The position numbers and the translations under genes are program-made. The notes below the pieces were generated by a model, which was not told the DNA's origin, made no database searches, and was given only the letters and a program-made list of their open reading frames with translations. A stretch of 60,876 nucleotides of DNA from positions 1-60,876 of the forward strand of contig JAHRVQ010000073.1 of the NCBI GenBank assembly GCA_019090615.1, written 5' to 3'. This DNA comes from Pseudomonadales bacterium. Lineage in GTDB: Bacteria; Pseudomonadota; Gammaproteobacteria; Pseudomonadales; Azotimanducaceae. Shown one piece after another: positions 12,149 to 22,370 of the stretch (positions within the stretch are counted from its first letter, which is position 1; the number at the start of each line of letters is the position of its first letter).

Positions 12149-13417
12149 TCAGGTGTTTAACTGAAAATTACTATAATCTGGTACCGTCTGAATTTTTGCC
12201 ACCCCTGAATCAATTGCTGCCTGGGCAACAGCGCCGGCAACTCTGGCCAGCAACCTTGGGTCCATGGGCTTTGGAATGATATAGTTTGGACCAAATTCCA
12301 GATGATCAACGTTATCATAGGCCGCGACCACTTCTGCTGGCACAGGCTCTTTAGCCAGGCCTCGAATCGCATGTACCGCCGCCATTTTCATGGCCTCATT
12401 GATATCGCTGGCACGGACATCTAACGCGCCGCGAAACATAAAAGGGAAACATAAAACATTATTAACCTGATTAGCATAATCAGAACGACCAGTGGCAATA
12501 ATCACATCATCACGAATCGCAAGCGCCGTCTCTGGTCGCATTTCAGGATCCGGGTTTGCCATAGCAAACACCACTGGTTTTGGCCCCATAGCCTTTAGAC
12601 TGGCTTCATCAAGCAGGTTCGCACCTGAAACGCCGATAAATACATCCGCATCCTGACAGGCATCCTGCAATGTGCGTTTATTGGTCTGCTGGGCAAACTG
12701 CTGCTTATAAATCGACAAATCATCACGTTCCGTATGACAAACCCCTTTTGAATCCAGAACAAAGATATTGCCCTTATCTGCACCCAGCTCCACTAGCAAT
12801 TTGAGTATTGCGATTGCGGCTGAGCCAGCCCCCAGACAAACAATTTTTGAATCTGATATTTGCTTACCGCGTAATTCCAGGGCATTGAGTAAACCAGCGG
12901 CGGTAACAATCGCCGTACCATGCTGGTCATCATGAAAAACCGGAATATCCAGTTTTTCTTTCAGTTGGCGTTCAATTTCAAAACAAGCTGGTGCGCCAAT
13001 ATCCTCCAGATTAATGCCCCCAAAGGTCGGCGAAATATTCGCGACGGTATTAACAAACTCATCAACCTCCGTGGTCAGCACTTCCAGATCGAAACAATCA
13101 ACGTTAGCAAAACGCTTAAATAGTAGCGCTTTTCCCTCCATAACAGGCTTGCTGGCCAGGGCACCAAGGTTACCCAAACCCAAAATAGCTGTACCGTTAC
13201 TAATAACACCCACCAGGTTTCCCTTTGCAGTGTAACGATAGGCAAGCTCAGCATCAGCACCAATATCCTTAACTGGCTCGCCTACACCGGGCGAATAGGC
13301 CAACGACAAATCATCGGCATTTTCCGCTTTAGTAGTAATGGCCAGGGCAATCTTACCCGGCATTGGTTGGGCATGATAATCGAGTGCGCGCTCTCGCATA
13401 GTTTGTTTTTCTGACAT
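12149..13417 (-). CDS. maeB: NADP-dependent malic enzyme (short form)
   Basis: The enzyme decarboxylates malate to pyruvate, yielding NAD(P)H. The 422-residue protein contains only the malic domain (LSLAYSPGVGEPVKDI at about 36-51) and the NAD-binding malic domain (VCLGAGSAAIAILKLL, then ANPDPEMRPETA). It lacks the C-terminal phosphotransacetylase-like domain of the 760-residue E. coli MaeB, as in many pseudomonads. ATG at 13417 follows AAAGGA by 7-8 bases. It is convergent with ponA; the 64 bp between them show only a weak 6 bp GGCTTT/AAAGCC pairing. Confidence 0.93.
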   Translation of the reverse strand: MSEKQTMRERALDYHAQPMPGKIALAITTKAENADDLSLAYSPGVGEPVKDIGADAELAYRYTAKGNLVGVISNGTAILGLGNLGALASKPVMEGKALLFKRFANVDCFDLEVLTTEVDEFVNTVANISPTFGGINLEDIGAPACFEIERQLKEKLDIPVFHDDQHGTAIVTAAGLLNALELRGKQISDSKIVCLGAGSAAIAILKLLVELGADKGNIFVLDSKGVCHTERDDLSIYKQQFAQQTNKRTLQDACQDADVFIGVSGANLLDEASLKAMGPKPVVFAMANPDPEMRPETALAIRDDVIIATGRSDYANQVNNVLCFPFMFRGALDVRASDINEAMKMAAVHAIRGLAKEPVPAEVVAAYDNVDHLEFGPNYIIPKPMDPRLLARVAGAVAQAAIDSGVAKIQTVPDYSNFQLNT

Positions 13418-13796
13418 GACGGATTCCTTTTCTGCCTGCTCAACATATAGAGTTTTAGAATCAGGTCCTCAAACTCTCTGAATAATTAAAACTATCTAAG
13501 AATAACTGACAATTAGTTTCTAACAACCTCTACCTTACCAATTACTGTTTTATAATAAGCGCCCAACAACAAGCGTCTAATAACAATCAACAGTAACAAT
13601 CAACGCGCCAGTCACTAAACTCTGGCTAATATTCTCTCAAATGATGATCTGCATATGTGCGGATAGTGGATATCAATTACAGACAAATTGCCCCATACAA
13701 AAAAGGGTGCTCGCTGGCACCCTTTTTTGTATGAATCAATTTCTTAGAATAAACCGCATATGGATTATACTCTATACTAAGATACCAACAATCGCA
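13418..13796. other. Intergenic region maeB/rpmE
   Basis: The 379 bp upstream of maeB and downstream of rpmE contain the strong rpmE terminator (listed separately) and short direct repeats such as aacaatcaac (twice near 13580-13601). A maeB promoter must lie here, but I cannot place it with confidence. Confidence 0.6.
13695..13732 (-). terminator. Rho-independent terminator of rpmE
   Basis: A perfect 16 bp stem (13695-13710 with 13717-13732) closes a 6-base loop. The outer part consists of A and T runs, the core is AGGGTGC/GCACCCT. The structure is symmetrical, so it could work in both directions; in the minus direction it follows rpmE by 64 bp. Confidence 0.9.
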
Positions 13797-14009
13797 TTAT
13801 TTCACGCTACGATTACCGAACCGCTTATTAAAACGATCAATTCTACCCGCGCTATCCAGTACTTTCTGCTTACCCGTATAAAAAGGGTGGCATTGTGAAC
13901 ATACTTCAATATGTATATCGTTACATATCGTTGAGCTGGTTTTTATTATATTACCGCAACTACATGTGGCAGTAATTTCTTCATATTTTGGATGGGTATC
14001 TGCTTTCAT
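13797..14009 (-). CDS. rpmE: 50S ribosomal protein L31 (zinc type)
   Basis: The 70-residue protein starts [19 protein letters not shown]. It retains the cysteines of the zinc-binding (C+) L31 form: CSC near 16-18, and [12 protein letters not shown] near 37-40. The ATG at 14009 matches the family start; a longer frame from 14045 would add an unrelated leader. It is a single gene with a strong terminator, divergent from priA. Presence of the zinc form implies that a zinc-independent paralogue, if any, is elsewhere. Confidence 0.96.
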   Translation of the reverse strand: MKADTHPKYEEITATCSCGNIIKTSSTICNDIHIEVCSQCHPFYTGKQKVLDSAGRIDRFNKRFGNRSVK

Positions 14010-14181
14010 TACTCTTAACCTGTCTCCCGCGAGGTGCGCAATCATACCAGAGTAAAACCGGAGCGCAATAGACTTTCACACTCAAATTCAAAGCCATGCC
14101 CTGATGAGCTATAAACCTTTATTTACTCGCTACATAAATTTAAAGGTGCAAATGCCAGCGGCATAAATCAAACTATATGAC

Positions 14182-16425
14182 GTGAAACCAACTTATCTCG
14201 AAATAGCCGTTCCTGTCCCATTAAGACGCAGCTTTCACTATCTGCCCCCCACTAATGCTGACATCAATGAATTGCAGCCTGGCATACGTGTAGAGGTACC
14301 GTTTGGGCCAAAAAAAGTAATCGGGGTATTAATAAAAACCACCGATACAACCCATCTATCATCAACAAAAATTAAACCAGCGTTTAGACTCATTGACCAA
14401 AAGCCAGTATTTCATCCAACCATTTTTCGGCTTTGTTGTTGGGCAGCACAATACTATTGCCATCCAGTCGGCGAAGTATTATCAACCGCTCTGCCAGTAT
14501 TATTACGCAAGGGCGAACCAATCAACAAACCAGTTAATCGGTTAATTGCCAAAGTAGACCATGCCAATCAACCGGGTCTTGGCCGCAGCCCCAAACAGTT
14601 AGCGCTGTTAGAACATCTGCTGGCAGTCAACAGCACCGTAGCCTCTGCTAACAACATTAACGCTGACAGCCTTCATCAATCTGTATCAGAAGGCCTGTCG
14701 AAATCAATGCTTAGTCAGCTTAAGGTTTCAGCCGCTGTTATTAAAGCACTAGTAGACAAGGGCTACGCTGACTGGTTGCCCTTCGTTAATACCTATACGC
14801 CCTTCAACCCTACAAACATAATGCGCCAACCCACCCTGACGCTCAATGACGAGCAATCTGCCGCTTTGCGCACGTCCGACAAACCTGGCTGCCACCTCAT
14901 ATTTGGCATCACCGGTAGCGGCAAAACAGAAATCTATTTACAGGCCATTGAAAGCGTTTTACGGCAGGGAAATCAAGCCCTGGTGCTGGTACCAGAAATT
15001 GGCCTCACACCACAGACGGTAAAACGATTCCAGGACCGTTTTCAGGTCAATGTATTCGCTCTCCATTCCGGGTTATCTGATAAAGACCGACTGCTTGCAT
15101 GGCAACAGGCTAATCAGGGTAGTGCAGCCATTATCATTGGTACTCGATCAGCGATTTTTACACCGCTGCTCAACCCAGGCCTTATAGTCATCGACGAAGA
15201 ACACGATAGTTCATTCAAACAACAGGAAGGCTTTCGATATTCTGCCCGCGATATAGCGGTGCTGCGCGGTCAATGGGAAAACATCCCGGTAATACTTGGC
15301 TCCGCCACCCCCGCACTCGAAAGCTACCATAACGCCAACAATGAAAAATACACCCTGTCAAGACTTCAGCAACGGGCCAATCAGGCGTCAACAGCAAACT
15401 ATCGATTAATTGATATTCAGCACGAAAAACTCGACGAAGGTTTTTCCAAGCCACTGATTCATCTCATTACACAGCATTTACAAGCTCAAAATCAGGTACT
15501 GATTTTCCTCAACCGTCGTGGCTTCTCCCCAGTAGTCATGTGTCGCGCCTGCGGCTGGATAAAAAACTGTGGCCAATGCGACGCTCGCATGACCTATCAC
15601 CTGACACTGAATAGTCTTATTTGTCATCATTGCGGTCTCCAGTCTGGTAGACCGCCAAAGTGCGAACAATGTGCATCAAAACAACTCATCCCTCTGGGGG
15701 TGGGTACTCAAAGACTGGAACAAAGTCTGCTTCGACTCTTCCCTGGGCAACGAGTAATCCGCATAGACAGAGACTCCACCCGACGCAAAGGTGCCATGGA
15801 AAAATTCACCGAAGAAATCAATCGTGGTGAACCTGGTATATTAGTCGGGACCCAACTGCTGGCCAAGGGCCATCATTTTGCCAATGTCACATTGGTCGCC
15901 GTTATCGATATTGATTCAGGATTTTATAGCGCCGACTACAAAGCCATAGAACGCATGGGTCAAATATTACTACAGGTGGGCGGCCGCGCCGGTCGAGAAT
16001 CAAAACCAGGCACAGTGGCAATCCAGACGCTGTTCCCGAACCAGCCGGTACTAAAAATACTCATTGATCAGGGCTACGAAGCATTTTCCAGGCAACTTTT
16101 AAATGAACGGCAAGCCTACGATCTACCCCCATTTGCTTATCAGGCCATTATCCGCGCGGAGGCCAATGAACTTGCCAGAGCAATGACGTTTTTAACCCAC
16201 ATCAAACAAAATTTCAGCACTAAAATGACGCCGCTTTTATTAGGCCCAGTGCCATCCAACATGGAAAAGCGAGCCAACAAATATCGCGCCCAACTGCTCT
16301 TTTCCAGCAATAATCGTCGTCAACTACAGGATGCCTTACACCGCTGCATAGAATTTGTCGAAACCGCCAATATCAGCCGTGGCGTGAAATGGGCTGTCGA
16401 TGTCGACCCAATCGATCTTCACTAA
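14182..16425 (+). CDS. priA: Primosomal protein N' (replication restart helicase)
   Basis: PriA recognises stalled forks and reloads the replisome. The 747-residue protein has the N-terminal 3'-DNA-binding domain (VPVPLRRSFHYLPP), helicase motif I GITGSGKTEIY near 248-258, motif II DEEHDSSFKQ near 338-347, motif III GSATPALES, eight zinc-binding cysteines (CRACG, CGQC, CHHCG, CEQC; about 454-495) and motif VI QVGGRAGR. The start is GTG at 14182 with no clear Shine-Dalgarno sequence. In related genomes argS follows; here a SPOR gene follows directly. Confidence 0.95.
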   Translation: MKPTYLEIAVPVPLRRSFHYLPPTNADINELQPGIRVEVPFGPKKVIGVLIKTTDTTHLSSTKIKPAFRLIDQKPVFHPTIFRLCCWAAQYYCHPVGEVLSTALPVLLRKGEPINKPVNRLIAKVDHANQPGLGRSPKQLALLEHLLAVNSTVASANNINADSLHQSVSEGLSKSMLSQLKVSAAVIKALVDKGYADWLPFVNTYTPFNPTNIMRQPTLTLNDEQSAALRTSDKPGCHLIFGITGSGKTEIYLQAIESVLRQGNQALVLVPEIGLTPQTVKRFQDRFQVNVFALHSGLSDKDRLLAWQQANQGSAAIIIGTRSAIFTPLLNPGLIVIDEEHDSSFKQQEGFRYSARDIAVLRGQWENIPVILGSATPALESYHNANNEKYTLSRLQQRANQASTANYRLIDIQHEKLDEGFSKPLIHLITQHLQAQNQVLIFLNRRGFSPVVMCRACGWIKNCGQCDARMTYHLTLNSLICHHCGLQSGRPPKCEQCASKQLIPLGVGTQRLEQSLLRLFPGQRVIRIDRDSTRRKGAMEKFTEEINRGEPGILVGTQLLAKGHHFANVTLVAVIDIDSGFYSADYKAIERMGQILLQVGGRAGRESKPGTVAIQTLFPNQPVLKILIDQGYEAFSRQLLNERQAYDLPPFAYQAIIRAEANELARAMTFLTHIKQNFSTKMTPLLLGPVPSNMEKRANKYRAQLLFSSNNRRQLQDALHRCIEFVETANISRGVKWAVDVDPIDLH

Positions 16426-16554
16426 ATAGCATCAACGCATACTCAAAACCAAAGGGCCAAACGGCAATTTATGGTCTAAAAATGCACACCGCTAATTATT
16501 ACTCCATCTACTGGTTTTGTTATAGTACGCTGCCAGGCAATATTGACCGAGTTC

Positions 16555-17127
16555 ATGACCCAAGATTACGCAAAAAAAAATTCCAAAAAAATAGCCGCCG
16601 CCAACGCTGAATCGCCGCGTTGGCGCTGGCTTATAACCGGCTTTGTTCTCGGTCTGTTTTCCGCCTTCCTCATATATCTATGGCATGAGATTCCCTCAGA
16701 CCAGAACTCCACCATTAGCAACCCCACCGCCGATATTATCAAGCAGATCGGCCTGGATGAGCAGGCCATCGATTTCACCTTCTACGATATTTTTCCCAAA
16801 GCTAACGTACCAATTTTTGAAAAATATAACGCTAACGGCAACCAGTCGATAGATTTGACCACAGACAGCAGCTCTGGCAGTCCGCAAGCCAACTATATCT
16901 ATGCGCTTCAGGCAGGCTCGTTTAAAAAACTTGACGATGCAAATCGCCGCAGAGGTCAAATAATTCTGCTCAACATGCCGGTCATCATCAAGCAGATAAC
17001 TAAAGATAACGCTATATGGCATCGAGTAATGGTGACCCCCATTGAATCAAAACTGGCCCTGAATCGCGCTAGAGCACAATTAGCCAATGCAAATATTGAA
17101 TCAATTCAACTGCGCTTAAAGCAATAA
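16555..17127 (+). CDS. FtsN-like SPOR-domain membrane protein
   Basis: The 190-residue protein has a basic N-terminus (YAKKNSKKIAAANAE), one transmembrane helix at about 27-44 (WLITGFVLGLFSAFLIYLW), a linker, and a C-terminal SPOR domain at about 108-185 (YALQAGSFKKLDDANRRRGQI). This is the FtsN-like plan in which SPOR binds septal glycan. Its place directly before hslV is that of the SPOR gene in Pseudomonas. An in-frame TTG lies 12 bases upstream; I chose the ATG. Division role is inferred, not shown; it lacks the long repeats of classical FtsN. Confidence 0.85.
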   Translation: MTQDYAKKNSKKIAAANAESPRWRWLITGFVLGLFSAFLIYLWHEIPSDQNSTISNPTADIIKQIGLDEQAIDFTFYDIFPKANVPIFEKYNANGNQSIDLTTDSSSGSPQANYIYALQAGSFKKLDDANRRRGQIILLNMPVIIKQITKDNAIWHRVMVTPIESKLALNRARAQLANANIESIQLRLKQ

Positions 17128-17326
17128 ATTTGGTCAACAGGCACTAGCCTGAAGCCATTATTTAGATCCACTCTCTAAATCAATGATCTGCATCAATTGA
17201 TCGCCGACTACGCTTGAAAAAATCAAACCTTGCCCCAACCTCCTGCTATTCAGAAAATCATGAATTTGCATTGATTCAACCCGACCGAAATTTTTACTAT
17301 CCATCTACCAATAAAGGAAACCTCTT

Positions 17327-17866
17327 TTGGAACAATTCAGAGGAACAACTATTCTTTCTGTCCGCCGTGGCAACTCAGTTGTCATTGGCGGTGATGGCCA
17401 GGTTTCAATGGGAAATACCGTCATGAAAGGCAACGCGCGTAAAGTTCGGCGGCTGCATAATGATCAGGTAATTGCCGGTTTTGCCGGTGGCACAGCGGAC
17501 GCTTTCACCTTATTTGAACGTTTCGAAGGTCAGTTAGAAAAACACCAGGGCAACCTGGTTCGCGCAGCGGTGGAGCTGGCAAAAGACTGGCGCACAGACC
17601 GAGCACTGCGCAAACTAGAAGCATTACTTGCAGTAGCCGATAAAGAAGCTTCACTTATTATTACTGGCAATGGCGATGTTATTGAACCTGAAAATGGCAT
17701 CATGGCGATTGGCTCGGGTGGGCCCTTTGCCCAGTCTGCCGCCAGTGCCCTATTTGATAATACCGATCTATCCGCACGCGACGTTGTTGAAAAAAGCCTC
17801 GCTATCGCCGCTGATATCTGTATTTACACCAACCACCAACGCACCATAGAAGAAATCGCCTACTAG
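17327..17866 (+). CDS. hslV: ATP-dependent protease subunit HslV
   Basis: HslV is the peptidase of the HslVU (ClpQY) protease and is assembled as two hexamer rings. The 179-residue protein begins [14 protein letters not shown]: the catalytic threonine (Thr7) follows a six-residue propeptide rather than only Met. The conserved [22 protein letters not shown] segment and ITGNGDV are present. The start is TTG at 17327, with AAAGGAA about nine bases upstream; no ATG is available before the catalytic Thr. It is followed by hslU after 31 bp. Confidence 0.95.
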   Translation: MEQFRGTTILSVRRGNSVVIGGDGQVSMGNTVMKGNARKVRRLHNDQVIAGFAGGTADAFTLFERFEGQLEKHQGNLVRAAVELAKDWRTDRALRKLEALLAVADKEASLIITGNGDVIEPENGIMAIGSGGPFAQSAASALFDNTDLSARDVVEKSLAIAADICIYTNHQRTIEEIAY

Positions 17867-17897
17867 GCCCTTCAAGCGCTAAGAGTATAGATACCCC

Positions 17898-19244
17898 ATG
17901 TCTAATATGACCCCTCGAGAAATCGTTCACGAATTGGACAAACATATCGTAGGCCAAAGTGATGCAAAACGCGCTGTGGCGATTGCATTACGTAATCGCT
18001 GGCGCAGAATGCAGCTTCCTGAAGCTATGCGAATTGAGATTTCCCCTAAGAACATCCTTATGATTGGGCCAACAGGCGTTGGCAAAACCGAAATTGCGCG
18101 CCGGCTGGCAAAACTTGCGGCTGCACCCTTCGTTAAGGTCGAAGCAACCAAGTTCACTGAAGTGGGTTATGTCGGTCGGGATGTGGAGTCTATCGTCCGT
18201 GATCTTATTGAAGCGGCAATAAAAATGTTACGCGATGAGCATATAAAACAAGTCCAGCCGCGCGCTATCGATGCTGCAGAAGAAAAGATTCTTGATGCAT
18301 TACTACCACAGGCCAGACCCGGCAATGATTCCGGCAACGATTCCAGCAATGATGAAGGCACCCCCAATACCACCCGCCAGCTGTTCCGCAAAAAACTCCG
18401 CGAAGGCGATCTCGACCACAAAGAGATCGATATCGAAATAGCTGCAACAGCCGTCGATGTTCAATTTATGGCGCCACCTGGCATGGAAGAAATGACCAGC
18501 CAACTACAAAACATGTTTTCTTCAATGTCACCGAATAAAAGTAAGACCAAAAAACTCAATGTCAAAGATGCCTTAAAACAGCTGACTGAAGAAGAAGCAG
18601 CCAAACTAATTAACGACGACGATCTTAAAGCCAAAGCAGTAGAAGCAGTGGAACAAACCGGTATTGTATTTATCGACGAACTCGATAAGGTCGCAAAACG
18701 GGCCGACCATGGCGGCGCAGATGTCTCCAGAGAAGGCGTACAACGTGATCTGTTGCCATTAATTGAAGGCTGCAATGTGTCAACTAAATACGGCATGATT
18801 AAAACTGATCATGTTTTATTTATCGCCTCCGGTGCATTTCACCTCAGCAAACCATCCGACCTCATTCCAGAGCTACAGGGCAGATTGCCAATCAGGGTAG
18901 AATTGAATGCATTAAAAGTTGAAGATTTTGTGCGTATTTTAACTGAACCCGATGCCTCTCTGACTGAACAATACCAGGCGCTAATGGACACTGAAGGCGT
19001 TTCCCTGAGTTTTGCAGACGATGGTATTCAGCGAATTGCGGAGATTGCATATCAGGTCAATGAACAAACAGAAAATATTGGCGCACGTAGGTTACATACG
19101 GTATTGGAGCGACTGCTGGAAAATATATCCTTCAATTGCGGCGAACAAAATGATGCCGGCAAAATTAACATAGATGCTGCATACGTCAATGAACATCTTA
19201 GCAATCTGGCTGCTAACGAAGACCTGAGCAGATACATTCTTTAA
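17898..19244 (+). CDS. hslU: HslU ATPase
   Basis: HslU is the AAA+ unfoldase that feeds HslV. The 448-residue protein has Walker [17 protein letters not shown] near 58-73, the [10 protein letters not shown] pore loop near 90-99, Walker [11 protein letters not shown] near 255-264, sensor 1 IASGAFH and a C-terminus SRYIL that docks into HslV. The I domain (about 110-240) contains a Gly-Asn-Asp-Ser tandem [11 protein letters not shown] near 139-149, coded by repeated ggcaacgattcc-like units. Downstream of hslV in the normal pair. Confidence 0.96.
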   Translation: MSNMTPREIVHELDKHIVGQSDAKRAVAIALRNRWRRMQLPEAMRIEISPKNILMIGPTGVGKTEIARRLAKLAAAPFVKVEATKFTEVGYVGRDVESIVRDLIEAAIKMLRDEHIKQVQPRAIDAAEEKILDALLPQARPGNDSGNDSSNDEGTPNTTRQLFRKKLREGDLDHKEIDIEIAATAVDVQFMAPPGMEEMTSQLQNMFSSMSPNKSKTKKLNVKDALKQLTEEEAAKLINDDDLKAKAVEAVEQTGIVFIDELDKVAKRADHGGADVSREGVQRDLLPLIEGCNVSTKYGMIKTDHVLFIASGAFHLSKPSDLIPELQGRLPIRVELNALKVEDFVRILTEPDASLTEQYQALMDTEGVSLSFADDGIQRIAEIAYQVNEQTENIGARRLHTVLERLLENISFNCGEQNDAGKINIDAAYVNEHLSNLAANEDLSRYIL

Positions 19245-19293
19245 AAACTTATTGACGGCATAGCAATTTGAAACTCTGGATAAAGGCCTGTAA

Positions 19294-19674
19294 ATGAGCG
19301 CACCCATTCCTACGGATGTAAAGCTACACCAGCTTTCTGGTGTGCTAGAACTAGTTTACGCCGATGGCACCATCTTTAAGCTGCCAGCCGAATATCTTCG
19401 GGTATATTCTCCTTCGGCTGAGGTACAGGGCCATTCTGCAGCCCAGGCCGTATTACAGCATGGTAAAAAGATGGTCAAGATTAAAGACCTGATCTCCCAG
19501 GGTCACTACGCCCTGCGCATTGAATTTTCTGACGGCCATGATTCTGGCATTTTCAGCTGGCAATATTTATTCGACCTGGGTAACCAGCAATCCGAAAAAT
19601 GGGCAGAATATCTACAGCAACTCAGCAAAGCCGGAAAAAAGCGCGAGCCGCAGTTCATCGCCGTTAGTAAGTAA
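19294..19674 (+). CDS. DUF971 / GBBH-like N-terminal domain protein
   Basis: The 126-residue protein carries the small beta domain found at the N-terminus of gamma-butyrobetaine hydroxylases and in DUF971 proteins (LHQLSGVLELVYADGTIFKLPAEYLRVYSPSAE). The motif GIFSWQYLFDLG near 85-96 is typical. AAGG precedes the ATG at 19294. It follows hslU by 49 bp, a pairing that is conserved in Pseudomonas-type genomes. Function is unknown; a role in Fe-S or HslVU-linked processes has not been shown by anything here. Confidence 0.85.
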   Translation: MSAPIPTDVKLHQLSGVLELVYADGTIFKLPAEYLRVYSPSAEVQGHSAAQAVLQHGKKMVKIKDLISQGHYALRIEFSDGHDSGIFSWQYLFDLGNQQSEKWAEYLQQLSKAGKKREPQFIAVSK

Positions 19675-19800
19675 ACATTCTTCGAACCCCCGCAGCCGAA
19701 TACCCGCTGACATAAATATACCGTATAATTAAAACGCAAAAATCTCGGGACAGTCTTTGAGCAATTAAGCAGCACCAGCAAATAGGCGACTGGCGTAATA

Positions 19801-20574
19801 ATGAGTGATGATAAAACAACCCATTTTGGGTTTACACAAGTACCCAAAAATGAAAAAGCTGCAAAAGTAGCGGGTGTTTTTCACGCCGTCGCGAATCAAT
19901 ATGACTTAATGAATGATGTCATGTCGTTGGGCAGCCATCGCTTAATGAAGCGCTTTGCCGTTGAACTCACAGCTGTACGAGCGGGACATATAGTACTCGA
20001 CCTGGCAGGCGGAACCGGCGATCTTACCGCGCGCATGGCACCACTGGTAGGGCCAAACGGCCAGGTCATTCTTTGTGACATCAATCAATCAATGTTAGGC
20101 CAGGGCCGCGACCGGTTAATTAATCGCGGTATTTTCAATAACATCAATTTCCTTCAGGCGGATGCCGAACACCTCCCCTTGCCGGAAAATTTTCTTGATG
20201 TAGTCACCATTGCTTTTGGGCTGCGCAATTTTACCAATAAAGCGGCAGCACTTAGCGACCTGCTACGTACTTTAAAACCTGGCGGAAAACTCGTTGTGCT
20301 AGAGTTTTCCAGCCCGCAGCATCCGTTAATAAAAGCCGGTTACGAAAAATTTAGCCAGCTATGGCCCAAAATTGGTAAAACCCTCACCGGCGAAGCCAGC
20401 AGCTACCAATACCTTGTGGAATCAATCAAGATGCATCCAGACCAGGCTAACCTCAAACAGATGTTTGTCGATGCCGGTTTCATTCAATGTGAAGTGCATA
20501 ATATTCTCAACGGCATCGCTGCAATTCATACCGGCTGCAAACCCTGGCCAGAGGACAGCGCTGCGAATGATTGA
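19801..20574 (+). CDS. ubiE: Ubiquinone/menaquinone methyltransferase UbiE
   Basis: UbiE C-methylates the benzoquinol ring in ubiquinone synthesis. The 257-residue protein has the UbiE signature FHAVANQYDLMNDVMSLGSHRLMKRF near 27-52 and the SAM-binding motif VLDLAGGTGDLTARM near 66-80, plus FGLRNFTNKAAAL. Start ATG at 19801. The next gene is ubiB; the accessory gene ubiJ, usually between them, is missing (96 bp gap). Confidence 0.96.
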   Translation: MSDDKTTHFGFTQVPKNEKAAKVAGVFHAVANQYDLMNDVMSLGSHRLMKRFAVELTAVRAGHIVLDLAGGTGDLTARMAPLVGPNGQVILCDINQSMLGQGRDRLINRGIFNNINFLQADAEHLPLPENFLDVVTIAFGLRNFTNKAAALSDLLRTLKPGGKLVVLEFSSPQHPLIKAGYEKFSQLWPKIGKTLTGEASSYQYLVESIKMHPDQANLKQMFVDAGFIQCEVHNILNGIAAIHTGCKPWPEDSAAND

Positions 20575-20670
20575 TCGCTCAATTCATCGCCCAGGTGCAC
20601 ACACAACCCCATATACGGGTCCTAACCAGCGAATTCAAACAACCCGCAGACACCCTAAACGGGCTGAACC

Positions 20671-22329
20671 ATGCGCCTGATCCGCATGCTAAAAATTGCC
20701 TATGTACTGATCACCCATCGTCTGGATCGCTTGATTCCAGCCAATGCATTACCTCTATGGGCGAGGATTCTTATACTGCCGTTTGGTCTATTGCCGCCAT
20801 ACCAGTCTAACCCTGGTCAATCTGACCATAGCCCAGCAAAAAATGCTGCTTCACTACGCCTGGCGCTTGAACAGCTTGGGCCTATTTTTATCAAATTCGG
20901 CCAAATTCTGTCCACCCGTCGCGACCTGTTTGATCCAGACACAGCGGATGAATTACAGAAACTACAGGATCGAGTTCCACCATTTCCAAGCGTTGAAGCA
21001 AGAAAGCTGATCGAGGCCAGTCTCGGCCAGCCGATTGACAGCCTGTTTAATGATTTCGAAGATATCCCTCTGGCCTCAGCTTCCGTGGCCCAGGTGCATT
21101 CCGCCAGGCTAAAAACTGGTGAGCAGATCGTTATCAAAATCATTCGGCCCGGCATAGACAAAATCATCCGTGATGATCTCAAAATAATGCACCTGTTGGC
21201 CCGTCTGGTATTATGGCTATGGGCTGACGCTGCTCGCCTGCACCCATTGCAAATTGTTGCTGACTACGAGCGCACCATATTAGACGAACTAGACCTGCAA
21301 CTAGAAGCGGCAAATACCAACCAGCTACGAGACAACTGGCTAGATTCCAACCAGCTATATGTGCCCGAAGTCTATTGGGACTATTGCAGCACCAATGTCA
21401 TGGTGATGGAACGTATTTACGGCTTAACAGCTGGCGACATTAAGGGCATGGTAGAGCAACAGGTTGATATGCAAAAACTGGCCCACCTTGGGGTTGAAAT
21501 ATTTTTCAGTCAGGTTTTCAACGACAACTTTTTTCATGCGGATATGCACCCTGGCAACGTTTTTATCGACGTATCGAACCCAGCCGAGCCTACTTATATC
21601 GCCCTGGATTGCGCCATTATCGGCTCCTTAACCGAAGCCGATAAAAATTATCTAGCAAAAAATCTGTTAGCTTTTTTTCACCGAGACTACCTTAAAGTTG
21701 CTCAATTACACGTTGAGTGCGGCTGGGTACCTGCAGCAACAGATATCCGCGAATTCGAGACGGTCATACGAAGTGTTTGCGATCCTATTTTTCAAAAACC
21801 AATTAAGGATATCTCCTTCGGCAAGGTCCTACTGGCCCTGTTTCAGACCGCCAGACGTTTTGATATGGAAATTCAGCCACAACTGGTGCTGCTGCAGAAA
21901 ACCCTGCTCAATATCGAAGGTATGGGCCGACAAATTTATCCAGACCTGGACCTTTGGCAAACTGCTGCGCCGTTTATAGAAAAATGGATGCAGTCGCAAA
22001 TGGGTATGGGCAGTATATTTAAACGCATTAAGAACAACCTGCCCAACTGGGTAGAACAATTTCCCGAAGTGCCGCAACTAGCCTTTGATGCCCTGAGCCA
22101 AATAAATAAGCTTGGCCAAAGCAACAGCCAGCAACTACAGCTACTGGCACAGCTCCAGGCTGAACTCGCCCAACAGCGCAGACAACGTAACTTTAGTCGA
22201 TTGGGTGGTATCGCCCTGATTGCTGCATTGCTGCTCCCACTTAGCGGCATGAGTGAGCAAAACAATTCAGTAGTTGGTGCCTCGCTGCTCGGCAGCCTGG
22301 GCATCTACTGGATGTTTATCAAACCCTGA
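20671..22329 (+). CDS. ubiB: UbiB ABC1-family kinase-like protein
   Basis: UbiB is an atypical kinase/ATPase needed for ubiquinone synthesis. The 552-residue protein contains the KxGQ motif ([15 protein letters not shown] near 73-87), the Ala-rich nucleotide loop [13 protein letters not shown] near 130-142, the catalytic-loop [10 protein letters not shown] near 287-296 and two C-terminal transmembrane helices ([29 protein letters not shown]). Start ATG 20671 is preceded only by a weak ribosome site. It precedes hisI by 41 bp. Confidence 0.95.
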   Translation: MRLIRMLKIAYVLITHRLDRLIPANALPLWARILILPFGLLPPYQSNPGQSDHSPAKNAASLRLALEQLGPIFIKFGQILSTRRDLFDPDTADELQKLQDRVPPFPSVEARKLIEASLGQPIDSLFNDFEDIPLASASVAQVHSARLKTGEQIVIKIIRPGIDKIIRDDLKIMHLLARLVLWLWADAARLHPLQIVADYERTILDELDLQLEAANTNQLRDNWLDSNQLYVPEVYWDYCSTNVMVMERIYGLTAGDIKGMVEQQVDMQKLAHLGVEIFFSQVFNDNFFHADMHPGNVFIDVSNPAEPTYIALDCAIIGSLTEADKNYLAKNLLAFFHRDYLKVAQLHVECGWVPAATDIREFETVIRSVCDPIFQKPIKDISFGKVLLALFQTARRFDMEIQPQLVLLQKTLLNIEGMGRQIYPDLDLWQTAAPFIEKWMQSQMGMGSIFKRIKNNLPNWVEQFPEVPQLAFDALSQINKLGQSNSQQLQLLAQLQAELAQQRRQRNFSRLGGIALIAALLLPLSGMSEQNNSVVGASLLGSLGIYWMFIKP

Positions 22330-22370
22330 CATGCTATTCTCGCCAGCCAATTTTTTATGAAAATACTATT

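Noticed and set aside
12149-13417. MaeB truncated because it lacks the phosphotransacetylase domain
   Set aside because: Short malic enzymes of about 420 residues are common in this group; the stop is followed by a normal gene junction.
13641-13898. 85-codon plus-strand frame over the rpmE terminator
   Set aside because: It crosses the terminator hairpin and the rpmE gene on the other strand; no start signals.
20567-20680. Short frames between ubiE and ubiB as a ubiJ remnant
   Set aside because: Neither the frame from 20567 nor that from 20571 shows any similarity to an SCP2 domain, and the gap is far too short.
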